Position numbers and translations under genes: made by a program | Shown here: piece after piece, positions 17,656 through 25,671 of the stretch | Layout of the letters: every line of letters starts with the position of its first letter | How positions within the stretch are numbered: position 1 is the first letter of the stretch | Origin: Corynebacterium sp. ACRPS | GTDB lineage: Bacteria > Actinomycetota > Actinomycetes > Mycobacteriales > Mycobacteriaceae | Assembly (NCBI RefSeq): GCF_022346005.1 | Contig: NZ_JAKRMY010000004.1 | Coordinates: forward strand, 62,001-126,000 | Direction of reading: 5' to 3' | Length of the DNA stretch: 64,000 nucleotides | Notes under the pieces: model-generated | The model's database searches: none | The model's input: the letters and a program-made list of their open reading frames with translations, nothing else | What the model was told of the DNA's origin: nothing

Positions 17656-18776
17656 TAGTTCATCCTCCGGATAACGGTCATGGTGGCAACCGGGGCGAGC
17701 AGCTCATTCGCCTTGGCGACGCCCGCCTGCAAACGCAAGCGGTCCTCCTGCGGCCAGTCCGCAAAAGCGACGCTAGGCGCACCACCGTATTTATCGTCGA
17801 ATTCCTCAGCAAGAGCGTCCAAGTCCGCGAGCTGGTCGTAGATGGGCTCGGTGTCTAAGCCGCGATCCTCGACCAAAGAGCGCACGGGATCCAACGTCAC
17901 CCGCGTCGATGTAATAACCCCGCGCAGGGCGGAAGGAAGGGCATGGGCGCCGAAATCGCACTCGCCGCGCAGGTCAAAGCGCTCGAACTCCTCCATCACC
18001 TCATGCGCGCGCAGCCCATAATCCGGGGCGGGGATGGCGAAATGGGAGGTATCGAGGGCGTGGGCGGTTTTGTCGGTGGCATCGGCAAGCGCGGTGGCGG
18101 GCAGGGTGGCATCGCTGGGCGGGCGGTTGGACCACAGGATGCGCTCGATGTCTTCGTAGCCCTCCAAATCCGGGCCCGGCCACTCCGCGCTGGAATCGTC
18201 GAAGGAACGGTAATACTCCAAGTAGTCGAGGTAGGCGGCTCGGGCGGCGGAGCGGGAGGAGGAGGTGGCATCGGCAAGCGCATGCGCACGCTTTTGCAGC
18301 TCCGGCACGCGCTTTTTCTGGTTTTCTGCCTGCTTGATGGACACCGCGGCGACCTCGTGATCCGTAATGGGAACCATCTTGGGAGCATCAGCCACGGTAG
18401 AGCCCGCCACCGTGAAATCATCCGACTCCACCGCGGAATCGTTGTGAAATACACAGGTCAGGTGGTAGGTTCCATCCTCCAGCTGGGGGTTCCACTCGCG
18501 GATGGCGGGGGTACCGATACGCTCGAGGACCTGGTAGGCATTACCCTTGTCATCTGAAACATAGACCGTGAGGGCAAGCCCGGTGGTGTTATTGATCTTC
18601 CATTTCGCCTCGCCCTGCACGTCCTCAGGCACCGGGCAGGAATACACATCGCGCACGGCGAGCTCGCGCATGGGTTGCTCGTCGCTGTGCCCGCCGAGCC
18701 TCGCCTGGGCAGCCGTTTGCGGGATGGAAAGCCCAACGGCGAGCGCGAATGCAATGGCGAAACGGGAAATCTTCAT
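17655..18776 (-). CDS. efeO: Iron-uptake protein EfeO (cupredoxin plus M75 imelysin-like domain)
   Basis: This 373-residue secreted protein has a Sec signal peptide (residues 1-25), a cupredoxin-like N-terminal domain (about 35-125) and a helical M75 domain. EfeO binds extracellular iron for the EfeU permease in typical systems. The second M75 motif (RAHEVMEEFERF) is kept. The first motif, normally GxHxxE, reads GYEDIE here, so the histidine is replaced by glutamate. The gene starts 3 bases after the upstream phosphoesterase stop and overlaps efeB. No efeU is present in the window. Confidence 0.9.
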   Translation of the reverse strand: MKISRFAIAFALAVGLSIPQTAAQARLGGHSDEQPMRELAVRDVYSCPVPEDVQGEAKWKINNTTGLALTVYVSDDKGNAYQVLERIGTPAIREWNPQLEDGTYHLTCVFHNDSAVESDDFTVAGSTVADAPKMVPITDHEVAAVSIKQAENQKKRVPELQKRAHALADATSSSRSAARAAYLDYLEYYRSFDDSSAEWPGPDLEGYEDIERILWSNRPPSDATLPATALADATDKTAHALDTSHFAIPAPDYGLRAHEVMEEFERFDLRGECDFGAHALPSALRGVITSTRVTLDPVRSLVEDRGLDTEPIYDQLADLDALAEEFDDKYGGAPSVAFADWPQEDRLRLQAGVAKANELLAPVATMTVIRRMN

Positions 18777-18779
18777 AAC

Positions 18780-20681
18780 TTAGAACGGCAGGTTCTTCAA
18801 ATCTAGGCCGGGGTGACCGCTCATGAACCAGCCGATGATGCCGGCGGCGATGCCCAGTGCGGCGAGGATGCCGATGATGCCTGCCTTGGAGGACCCGGAA
18901 GCGGCGTGGTTGGTGTCCGGCTGCTGGGCCTTATCCAGCGTGGTCACGGCGGGAACGCCCTGCTCGGTGACCTTGGTGTCATTCATGCCATCGACAACCG
19001 GCTTCAGATTGGTGCCAGCGCGTGAGGTGTCATCCACGCGCTCTACGGAGTCATAATCTTCTGCGACAGTGCCATCGGTTTCATTGAGGAAGAGCTTCGG
19101 AGCCTTATCTGCAGCCGCAAAGTCGAACATGCCGGTGAGCGCACCTGCGCGGTCATCGAAGGAATCGCCGCCCAAGCGGCCGAGGCCCCAGTTGTCCTGG
19201 ATGAACTGGGTTACCGAGGTCTGCTCGGTATAGGTGGAATCGATGTGGTTGGTCTTGGCGTAGGGGGATACAACCAGCAGCGGCTGGCGGGTGCCGGGTC
19301 CGCACTGGCCGTTCTTATCGCCCTTGATGCCTACCTTTGCGGCAGCGGCGGTGCAGATTTCCTTATCCTGGTGCGGGTCGGCGGAGCCATTGAGGATTTC
19401 CGGCGCCTTGTGGTCGTACCAGCCATCGGAATCGTCGTAAGCGATGACGACGGCGGTGGAATCCCACTCCGGGGAGTTTTGCAGCTCGTTGATGTAGTGG
19501 GTGATAAACGCCTGCTCATCCAGTGGGTTGGAGTAGCCGGCGTGGCCATCCTGGTAGTTGGCGGCCTTGAGGAAGGACACGGAGGGCAGGTTGCCCTGCT
19601 CGATGGCGGTATCGAAGTCCGCGAGGTCGTACTGGTGGTTTGCCTGGTCGGTCTTGCCAATCATGTCATCGCTGGACGGGGCCAGGTGGTGCGGGTTGGC
19701 GGTAGAGGCGTAGTACTGGAACGGCTCGTGGTGCGGGTTGTAATCCGTCTGGTTCTGACCGGTCAGCGTGGTGTGCGAAGAACCGCAGCGGGCGCGAGAG
19801 TCCTTCGTCGCCTCATCGGTGGGGCGGAATCCGCCTTGGAACCAGCCCCAGGTGACGTCCTTATCGTTGAGCTGGTCACCGATGTTCTTGGAGTGCATCG
19901 CGGTGACCTGGTTGGTACCGGCGGAGGACTTATTGGAGCAGTCATCGAAAAGCGGGTCCGGGTCGCCCACCACGGTGGCAGTGCTGCCGTCCTCGGATAC
20001 GCCGGCCAGGGCGTGGTTCTTGCCATCTTCGATTTTCTGCTGGTCACCCGTGGCTGGGTCGTGCATGGTGGCATCCGCGACGGTGCCGGAAATCAGGTTC
20101 AGCGCTCCCGGGGTGGAGGGGCCGAAGATGGTGGAAAAGCTGTTGTCATTCAGCGCGAAGTTCTGCGCGTAGTTCCACATGCCGGTCACGGTATTGCCGT
20201 CGTAGTATCCCATGGTCATGCCGGGGGTGGCGTACGAGCCTTCGCCATACTTATCGATGTCCGTGGACACCGTCTCCGGGAACTTGTCCATCTTGCCGCC
20301 GTTGTAGGCTTCCTGCTCATCGGCGTAATGGTGGTTCTGGTCCGTGGTCACGGCGTGTTCGGGAGCGATGCGGAAGGGCTTGATGGAGTTGGGGTTCTTC
20401 TCCCCCAGCAGGTCAGTATTTTCGAGGTTTTCTGCCCGAGGGGTGTCGTCCTTGGCGGTGAATTTGGGGGCGGGCTTCTCGCTGCCCTGGAGTTTCTCGT
20501 CGTCGTTATTTGCGGCGTGGGGGTAGGTGCCGAAGTAGTGGTCGAAGGAAATGTTTTCGGAGTAAATGACCACGACGTGATCGATGGGGGTCTTGGTTTC
20601 GGCCTGTGCGATACCGGGGGCCAAGAAAGTTGTGGCAGCGGCTGCGGCGCACACTGCCACAGCGCGAGAGCGAAGCTTCAT
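18780..20681 (-). CDS. Secreted, membrane-anchored phosphoesterase (phospholipase C / acid phosphatase family)
   Basis: This 633-residue extracellular enzyme belongs to the phosphoesterase family of non-haemolytic phospholipase C and AcpA-type acid phosphatases. It has a signal peptide (1-27, ending AQA), the N-terminal motif DHVVVIYSENISFDHYFG near 33-50, PSTPGALNLISG near 180, and the metal-site motif AYDDSDGWYDH near 415. A Ser/Ala-rich linker leads to one C-terminal membrane segment (about 595-620), so the enzyme is anchored outside. The substrate (phospholipid, phosphate monoester) is not decidable. It is the first gene of an operon with efeO and efeB. The only Shine-Dalgarno is weak (GGCGGA about 9 bases upstream). 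Confidence 0.88.
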   Translation of the reverse strand: MKLRSRAVAVCAAAAATTFLAPGIAQAETKTPIDHVVVIYSENISFDHYFGTYPHAANNDDEKLQGSEKPAPKFTAKDDTPRAENLENTDLLGEKNPNSIKPFRIAPEHAVTTDQNHHYADEQEAYNGGKMDKFPETVSTDIDKYGEGSYATPGMTMGYYDGNTVTGMWNYAQNFALNDNSFSTIFGPSTPGALNLISGTVADATMHDPATGDQQKIEDGKNHALAGVSEDGSTATVVGDPDPLFDDCSNKSSAGTNQVTAMHSKNIGDQLNDKDVTWGWFQGGFRPTDEATKDSRARCGSSHTTLTGQNQTDYNPHHEPFQYYASTANPHHLAPSSDDMIGKTDQANHQYDLADFDTAIEQGNLPSVSFLKAANYQDGHAGYSNPLDEQAFITHYINELQNSPEWDSTAVVIAYDDSDGWYDHKAPEILNGSADPHQDKEICTAAAAKVGIKGDKNGQCGPGTRQPLLVVSPYAKTNHIDSTYTEQTSVTQFIQDNWGLGRLGGDSFDDRAGALTGMFDFAAADKAPKLFLNETDGTVAEDYDSVERVDDTSRAGTNLKPVVDGMNDTKVTEQGVPAVTTLDKAQQPDTNHAASGSSKAGIIGILAALGIAAGIIGWFMSGHPGLDLKNLPF

Positions 20682-20807
20682 CTTATTTTCCGCCTTAAGT
20701 TAAACGAGTGAAACAAAGAGGGAGAAAGTGGCTGTGGCTCGCCGAAGAGTCATCGGTCGCTTTCGAATCGAAATTAAACGCCGCGAAACCATAAACCGCA
20801 AACACTC

Positions 20808-20838
20808 AAAATGGGCATTCCCAGTCTCAGGAATGCCC
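20808..20838 (-). terminator. Rho-independent terminator of lepA
   Basis: Read on the minus strand, GGGCATTCC pairs with GGAATGCCC across a short loop, and ATTTTG follows. It lies about 95 bases after the lepA stop and separates lepA from the phosphoesterase operon. Confidence 0.8.
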
Positions 20839-20931
20839 TATAGGTGCAGCTCAGCCTCGCTTTTAGGCGGCGGCCACCGCGGAGATTGTTAACTGAAAGT
20901 TAAGGTACTATTACGCTGCGCTTTCCAGTGC

Positions 20932-22782
20932 CTAGTCGTCCCCGTCGGTCGACAGTGCCGCCACAAAGGCCTCCTGCGGCACCGACACGGAGCCCAAGGT
21001 CTTCATGCGCTTTTTACCCGCCTTCTGCTTTTCCAGCAGCTTGCGCTTACGCGAAATATCGCCGCCGTAGCACTTGGCCAGCACGTCCTTGCGCATGGCG
21101 CGGATGTTTTCGCGGGCGATGACCTTGGTGCCAATAGCCGCCTGGACGGGGACCTCGAATTGCTGGCGCGGGATGAGCTCTTTGAGCTTCTTGGTCATCT
21201 TATTGCCGTACCACTGGGCGGAATCGCGGTGGATGATGGCGGAGAAGGCATCCACCGGGTCGCCGTTGAGGAGGATATCCACCTTAACGAGGTCCGATTG
21301 CTGCTCACCGGCCTCCTCATAGTTGAGCGAGGCGTAGCCCTTGGTGCGGGATTTCAACATGTCGAAGAAATCAAAGATGATTTCGCCCAAGGGCATGGTG
21401 TAGCGCAGCTCCACGCGGTCTTCGGACAGGTAATCCATCCCGCCCATCTGGCCACGCTTGGATTGGCATAGCTCCATCGTCGGGCCGACGAACTGCTCGG
21501 GCACGATGACGGTCATGGAAACAATGGGCTCGTAGACCTCATTGAGCTTGCCTTCCGGCCAATCTGAAGGGTTGTGAACCCAGCTTTCCTCGCCGTCTTC
21601 TGCCACCACGCGGTAGGTCACGGACGGGGCGGTAGAAATCAGGTCGAGTCCGAACTCGCGCTCCAGGCGGTCGCGGGTGATTTCCATGTGCAGCAGGCCC
21701 AAGAAACCGCAGCGGAAGCCAAAGCCTAGGGCGACGGAGGTCTCGGGTTCGAATGTCAAGGAGGCATCGTTAAGCTGCAGCTTTTCCAGCGCATCGCGCA
21801 GGTCGGGGAAATCGGCCTGGGAGATGGGGAAAAGCCCGGAATAGACCATCGGGTCAGGGTCCTTGTAGCCCTTCAGCGGGGTCTCGGCGCCGCCGTGGGA
21901 CCAGGTAACGGTATCGCCCACCTTGGTCTCGCGCACGTCCTTCACGCCGGTAATCAGGTAGCCCACCTCGCCAGGGCCCAATCCCTCACACTTTTGCATC
22001 GTGGGCGAGACGATGCCGATTTCCAGCAGCTCGTGGTTGGCGTTGGTGGACATCATCGTCACCTTCTGGCGCGGGGTGAGCTTGCCGTCCACCATGCGGA
22101 TATAGGTCACCACGCCGCGGTAGGTGTCATAGACGGAGTCAAAAATCATCGCGCGCGCGGGGGCATCGGGAGTGTGCTCCGAGGAGGGCGGCGGCACCAA
22201 CTCGCAGACCTTATCGAGCAGCTCGACCACGCCCTCGCCGGTCTTGCCCGATACCTTCAGCACTTCCTCGGGCTCGCAGCCGATGATATTGGCGATTTCC
22301 AGCGCGTACTTTTCCGGATCCGCCGCAGGCAGGTCGATCTTATTGAGCACTGGGATGATTTCCAGGTCATTTTCCATCGCCAGGTACAGGTTGGCGAGGG
22401 TTTGGGCTTCGATGCCCTGGGCGGCATCGACAAGCAGAATGGCGCCTTCACACGCCTCGAGCGCACGGGAGACTTCGTACGTAAAGTCCACGTGGCCGGG
22501 CGTGTCGATCATCTGCATGACGATCTGCTCGCCTGCCGATGCCCCAGATTGCGGCACCCACGGCAGGCGCACGTTCTGCGCCTTAATAGTAATGCCGCGT
22601 TCGCGCTCGATATCCATGTTATCGAGGAACTGGTCACGCATATCGCGCTCCGCAACCACCTTAGATAGCTGCAGGATGCGGTCTGCCAGCGTCGACTTTC
22701 CGTGGTCGATGTGAGCAATAATGCAGAAATTACGGATCCGGGAGGGATCCGTAAACGTCGTGGCCGCAAAGTTTTCAGACAT
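20932..22782 (-). CDS. lepA: Elongation factor 4 (LepA) GTPase
   Basis: This 616-residue translational GTPase binds the ribosome and back-translocates or aids assembly. The G1 motif AHIDHGKST lies at about residues 24-32, the RERGITIK switch I motif near 60, DTPGHVDF (G3) near 95 and NKID (G4) near 147. The EF4-specific C-terminal domain ends with the conserved [16 protein letters not shown] block near 570. The length is normal. It is divergent from the PemK-like gene, with only 18 bases between the two start codons. Confidence 0.98.
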   Translation of the reverse strand: MSENFAATTFTDPSRIRNFCIIAHIDHGKSTLADRILQLSKVVAERDMRDQFLDNMDIERERGITIKAQNVRLPWVPQSGASAGEQIVMQMIDTPGHVDFTYEVSRALEACEGAILLVDAAQGIEAQTLANLYLAMENDLEIIPVLNKIDLPAADPEKYALEIANIIGCEPEEVLKVSGKTGEGVVELLDKVCELVPPPSSEHTPDAPARAMIFDSVYDTYRGVVTYIRMVDGKLTPRQKVTMMSTNANHELLEIGIVSPTMQKCEGLGPGEVGYLITGVKDVRETKVGDTVTWSHGGAETPLKGYKDPDPMVYSGLFPISQADFPDLRDALEKLQLNDASLTFEPETSVALGFGFRCGFLGLLHMEITRDRLEREFGLDLISTAPSVTYRVVAEDGEESWVHNPSDWPEGKLNEVYEPIVSMTVIVPEQFVGPTMELCQSKRGQMGGMDYLSEDRVELRYTMPLGEIIFDFFDMLKSRTKGYASLNYEEAGEQQSDLVKVDILLNGDPVDAFSAIIHRDSAQWYGNKMTKKLKELIPRQQFEVPVQAAIGTKVIARENIRAMRKDVLAKCYGGDISRKRKLLEKQKAGKKRMKTLGSVSVPQEAFVAALSTDGDD

Positions 22783-22787
22783 ACGTC

Positions 22788-22793
22788 TACAAT
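22788..22793 (+). promoter_or_regulatory. -10 box for a leaderless PemK-like transcript
   Basis: TACAAT ends 7 bases before ATG 22801, so transcription should begin at or next to the start codon. There is no Shine-Dalgarno in that gap. Leaderless messages are frequent in corynebacteria. Confidence 0.6.
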
Positions 22794-22800
22794 AGTCGAC

Positions 22801-23337
22801 ATGAATTCCGGCATGCTCACCCGTCTGCGCGAGGCGCTCGGAATCAGCGAGCGCGAGCCCGTGGACTCCGGCCTCAACCGCATCAACTCCCAGTTAGGGC
22901 TGGATAGGTCCACCCACAACCACGAGCCGCGCAAGGCCGCCTCCATCCAGGTCGAGGCCACCGCGGCGCACCCCCGCTCCATCTTCTTCTCCCCCGATAT
23001 GGATGGCCAGGCCGATTCCGGCGAGGTGGTATGGGTGTGGACGCCATCGGAAGGCAAGCAGTCGCCTCCCCGCGAGCGCGCCATCTTGGTGATCGGGCGC
23101 ACCCGCACCACCGTGACGGGCCTGCTCATTTCCGCCAACCCGGAGCATGCGCTTGACGATGCCTGGCTCGAAATCGGCAGCGGCGAATGGGACGCCTCCG
23201 GGCGCAATTGTTGGGTGCGCTTGGACCGTTTATTGGAGGTTTCCGAGGAGCAGGTGCGCCGCCAGGGCATCCTTTTTCCAGAACGCAGGTTCGAACGGAT
23301 TGCGAACCGCTTGCGCTCGCGCTATCACTGGGCGTAG
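22801..23337 (+). CDS. PemK/MazF-like family protein
   Basis: This 178-residue protein has a PemK/MazF-like core (about residues 50-170). It has the strand GEVVWVWTP, then [12 protein letters not shown] and [12 protein letters not shown], and it ends with an arginine-rich helix. True MazF toxins are about 110 residues and are encoded with a small antitoxin upstream. This protein is longer and has no partner on either side, and homologues occupy the same place between lepA and rpsT in other corynebacteria as I recall. A house-keeping RNA-processing role is as likely as a toxin. The leaderless promoter supports ATG 22801; longer frames run into lepA. Confidence 0.7.
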   Translation: MNSGMLTRLREALGISEREPVDSGLNRINSQLGLDRSTHNHEPRKAASIQVEATAAHPRSIFFSPDMDGQADSGEVVWVWTPSEGKQSPPRERAILVIGRTRTTVTGLLISANPEHALDDAWLEIGSGEWDASGRNCWVRLDRLLEVSEEQVRRQGILFPERRFERIANRLRSRYHWA

Positions 23338-23361
23338 CTCAGCGGCGTGGCGGCGGCAGAC

Positions 23362-23391
23362 TTGGCTGATGCGCGGTTGCGCTGCTACTAT
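23362..23391 (+). promoter_or_regulatory. Probable rpsT promoter
   Basis: TTGGCT (23362-23367) and TACTAT (23386-23391) are separated by 18 bases. This gives a leader of about 160 bases before rpsT, long enough for the S20-type feedback control known in other bacteria. Confidence 0.5.
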
Positions 23392-23558
23392 GTGCAAGTT
23401 ACTTACTTTCCGGGCGCGTTGGTCGGGGCGGGCAGGACCTTGGGTTCGCTCTTCGAATACCAACGCCGAGCGCTTCTCCACGCTTAGTGGGGATCACGGG
23501 ACACGTCCGGCGGGTTTGTTTCTGAATCAATCATCTTCGATTATCAAGAGGTATTTTC

Positions 23559-23822
23559 ATGGCTAATATCAAGTCCAAGCAGAAGCGCGTTCTGACCAAC
23601 GAGAAGTCTCGTCAGCGCAACAAGAGCGTACGTTCCGCGGTTCGCACCGAGATCCGCAAGTTCCACGCAGCCGTAGAGACTGGTGACAAGGCTGCAGCTG
23701 AAAAGCAGCTGCGCGTCGCTTCCCGTGCGCTGGATAAGTCCGTTTCCAAGGGCGTCTTCCACCGCAACGCTGCTGCCAACAAGAAGTCCGGTTTGGCCAC
23801 CGCCTTCAACAAGATGGACTAG
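23559..23822 (+). CDS. rpsT: 30S ribosomal protein S20
   Basis: This 87-residue basic protein binds 16S rRNA early in 30S assembly. The N-terminus [10 protein letters not shown] and the alternating Lys/Arg helices match S20 throughout. AAGAGG precedes ATG 23559 by about 8 bases. In actinobacteria rpsT lies near lepA and holA, as here. Codon use is strongly biased, as expected for a ribosomal gene. A strong terminator follows. Confidence 0.98.
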   Translation: MANIKSKQKRVLTNEKSRQRNKSVRSAVRTEIRKFHAAVETGDKAAAEKQLRVASRALDKSVSKGVFHRNAAANKKSGLATAFNKMD

Positions 23823-23840
23823 TAACTAGCCTTCTTGTCT

Positions 23841-23890
23841 CCCCCGAGCAAAGCGCTGCCTGTGTGCAGCGGCTTGTTCGGGGGATTTTT
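23841..23890 (+). terminator. Rho-independent terminator after rpsT
   Basis: A long stem (CCCCCGA / TTCGGGGG outside, GCTGC / GCAGC inside) is followed by ATTTTTATT. It begins 18 bases after the rpsT stop. Confidence 0.9.
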
Positions 23891-23907
23891 ATTGCGCCGA
23901 GGTGGAC

Positions 23908-24486
23908 CTAGGCTAGGTCATCATCGAAGTAGGCCTCGAAGATCTTGCCTGCATCCGCATAGGCCACCGACAAAGATGTACGGCCATGGGTTTCGACGAA
24001 AGTCTGGATGGCGGTTTGAAACTGCGTGTGGATGATATTGACCGTCGGAATGAGCCTCAGATCCGAGGCCTTCCACCCTTCGCGCGCTTGCAATGCCCGG
24101 CGGATGTGCATCATGACGCGTTCGTTTCGGCGCCAATACATGGACAATAACTTCCCGTCTTGGGAAAGCGCCTGGGCGGTTAATTGGGAAATCTCCGGGA
24201 AATGATCGTTACCCACGGCGTGATCAAATTCCGCATTCGCCATGATGGCAGAATCCTCCCGCAGGCTACCCGTGGGCAGGCCTGCGGCGAAGTTCTGCAA
24301 TTGCTGGTCGAACTTTTCCGAAACCTCTGGGCCCAGAACCGCCGATTCCTTATCCTTGACGTAGTTAAAAAGGGTGCGCCGCGATATCCCTACGTCTTGT
24401 GCAAGCTCTTCCATGGTGAACCCGTCATATCCGTGGTCAATGACGAGCCGCAGTGCTGCGACGCGGATTTCTGAAATGCGCGGCAT
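23908..24486 (-). CDS. TetR-family transcriptional regulator
   Basis: This 192-residue one-component regulator has an N-terminal helix-turn-helix (MEELAQDVGISRRTLFNYVKDK, about residues 27-48) and an all-helical ligand domain. GGGGAGAG lies 5 bases before ATG 24486, so the 15-residue upstream extension is not used. No target gene is adjacent in the same direction. The region upstream (24487-24828) holds repeats that may be its own operator. It lies in the interval between rpsT and the LysE exporter together with the methylase/nuclease pair. Confidence 0.85.
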   Translation of the reverse strand: MPRISEIRVAALRLVIDHGYDGFTMEELAQDVGISRRTLFNYVKDKESAVLGPEVSEKFDQQLQNFAAGLPTGSLREDSAIMANAEFDHAVGNDHFPEISQLTAQALSQDGKLLSMYWRRNERVMMHIRRALQAREGWKASDLRLIPTVNIIHTQFQTAIQTFVETHGRTSLSVAYADAGKIFEAYFDDDLA

Positions 24487-24828
24487 ACTCTCTCCCCTCT
24501 TCCTCACGATATTCAACCCGTGGAAACCCAACTATTCAACCCCATAAATATGGTATTTTTCTTCACCTTATAGTCTTTCTGCCCACCACGAAAAACCGAC
24601 CCTTGGTAGGCTTGCCTAACCGTCTTAAATCACCGAAGTTACAGCATGTCAATACGACGTTCCCAGCCCACGACGGCAAAGCAGGCGCCTACTCAAACGC
24701 TAAGACAGCTACTGAAGCAGGCGCTTGATCGCCGGGACATTTTACGCTGTAGCAACCAGTTTATGGGCTTATACGTTCGAAAGGGTGATGGTGTTCGTGT
24801 CTGCGGGGGCGGCTAAGATAAGTCACCA
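24487..24828. promoter_or_regulatory. Intergenic region between the TetR gene and the DNA methylase
   Basis: There is no gene in these 340 bases. ATTCAACCC occurs twice (24511-24519 and 24534-24542, 23 bases apart) just upstream of the TetR start and is followed by AAATATGGTATTT (24546-24558). These are operator candidates for autoregulation. A DtxR-like site lies at 24606-24624. A possible -10 box TAAGAT (24814-24819) lies 9 bases before the methylase ATG, so that message has at most a very short leader. Confidence 0.45.
24606..24624. promoter_or_regulatory. Candidate DtxR iron box
   Basis: GTAGGCTTGCCTAACCGTC matches the DtxR consensus TTAGGTTAGCCTAACCTAA at 13 of 19 positions, including the core AGG...GCCTAACC. 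It is about 120 bases upstream of the TetR gene and 205 upstream of the methylase. This is a weak-to-moderate match only. Confidence 0.35.
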
Positions 24829-25671
24829 ATGAACAACGTCAAGCCTCTGGTGAAATGGGCCGGCGGAAAACGCCAGCTCTTGCCGCATATTCACGCCGCC
24901 CTGCCCGCTGGGACGCCGCGGCGTTATTATGAACCCTTCATCGGCGGCGGAGCGGTTTTATTTTCGCTCACCCCGGCCTCAGCGCGGGTCAATGACCTCA
25001 ACTCGGAGCTGATTAATTTATATGAGGTAGTGCGCGAAGGTGTCGACGAGCTCATCGGCTTGGTATCGACGTATCCGAACGACGCGGACTTTTTCTACCA
25101 GCTGCGCGCGGTGGACCGGGATGCGGAACGATTCGCGGCGCTTTCTGCCACCGAGCGCGCCGCGCGGACGCTGTATCTGAATAAGACCTGCTATAACGGC
25201 CTGTACCGGGTAAATTCCGCGGGGCAATTCAATGCGCCTTTTGGACGCTATAAAAACCCCACTATCTGTGATGCGGATACGCTGCGCGGGGTCCACCGGT
25301 ATTTTCGGGACAATGACGTTACCTTCACGCAGGGCGATTTCGCTGCGGCGGTGGCAGGTGCTGGTGAGGGAGACTTTGTCTATTTCGATCCGCCCTATGA
25401 CCCGGTCAACGTCACCAGTTCCTTTACCGGTTATCAAAAGGGCGGTTTTGACCGCGCGGAACAAGAGCGATTGAAGGCGGTGTGCGATGACCTCGATGCC
25501 CGCGGGGTGAAGTTCCTCCTCTCTAATTCCGCCACGGAGTTCATCCGCGACCTCTACGCGGATTTTTCCATCGACACCGTTGCGGCCACCCGCGCCATCA
25601 ACTCCGTGGGATCGCGCCGCGGCAAGGTAGATGAAGTGCTCGTGCGTAACTACGAGGTGGGCCATGAGTAA
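24829..25671 (+). CDS. DNA adenine methyltransferase (D12 class, Dam/DpnM type)
   Basis: This 280-residue N6-adenine methylase transfers a methyl group from S-adenosylmethionine to DNA. The N-terminal KWAGGKRQLLPHI binds the cofactor, with YYEPFIGGGAVLFSL as the FxGxG-like motif. The catalytic DPPY is at residues 187-190. D12-class enzymes of this type mostly modify GATC, but specificity cannot be read here. The last 8 bases overlap the nuclease gene, which is the arrangement of a type II restriction-modification pair. It is coded in the opposite direction to its TetR neighbour. Confidence 0.92.
   Translation: MNNVKPLVKWAGGKRQLLPHIHAALPAGTPRRYYEPFIGGGAVLFSLTPASARVNDLNSELINLYEVVREGVDELIGLVSTYPNDADFFYQLRAVDRDAERFAALSATERAARTLYLNKTCYNGLYRVNSAGQFNAPFGRYKNPTICDADTLRGVHRYFRDNDVTFTQGDFAAAVAGAGEGDFVYFDPPYDPVNVTSSFTGYQKGGFDRAEQERLKAVCDDLDARGVKFLLSNSATEFIRDLYADFSIDTVAATRAINSVGSRRGKVDEVLVRNYEVGHE

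Noticed and set aside
19245-20711. Long plus-strand open frame opposite the phosphoesterase
   Set aside because: It is a shadow of the GC-rich coding strand: low-complexity, rich in Gly and Val, no domain, and the minus strand encodes a complete recognised enzyme.
22801-23337. Toxin-antitoxin locus call
   Set aside because: No antitoxin-sized gene lies next to it, and the protein is longer than MazF; only the family is reported.
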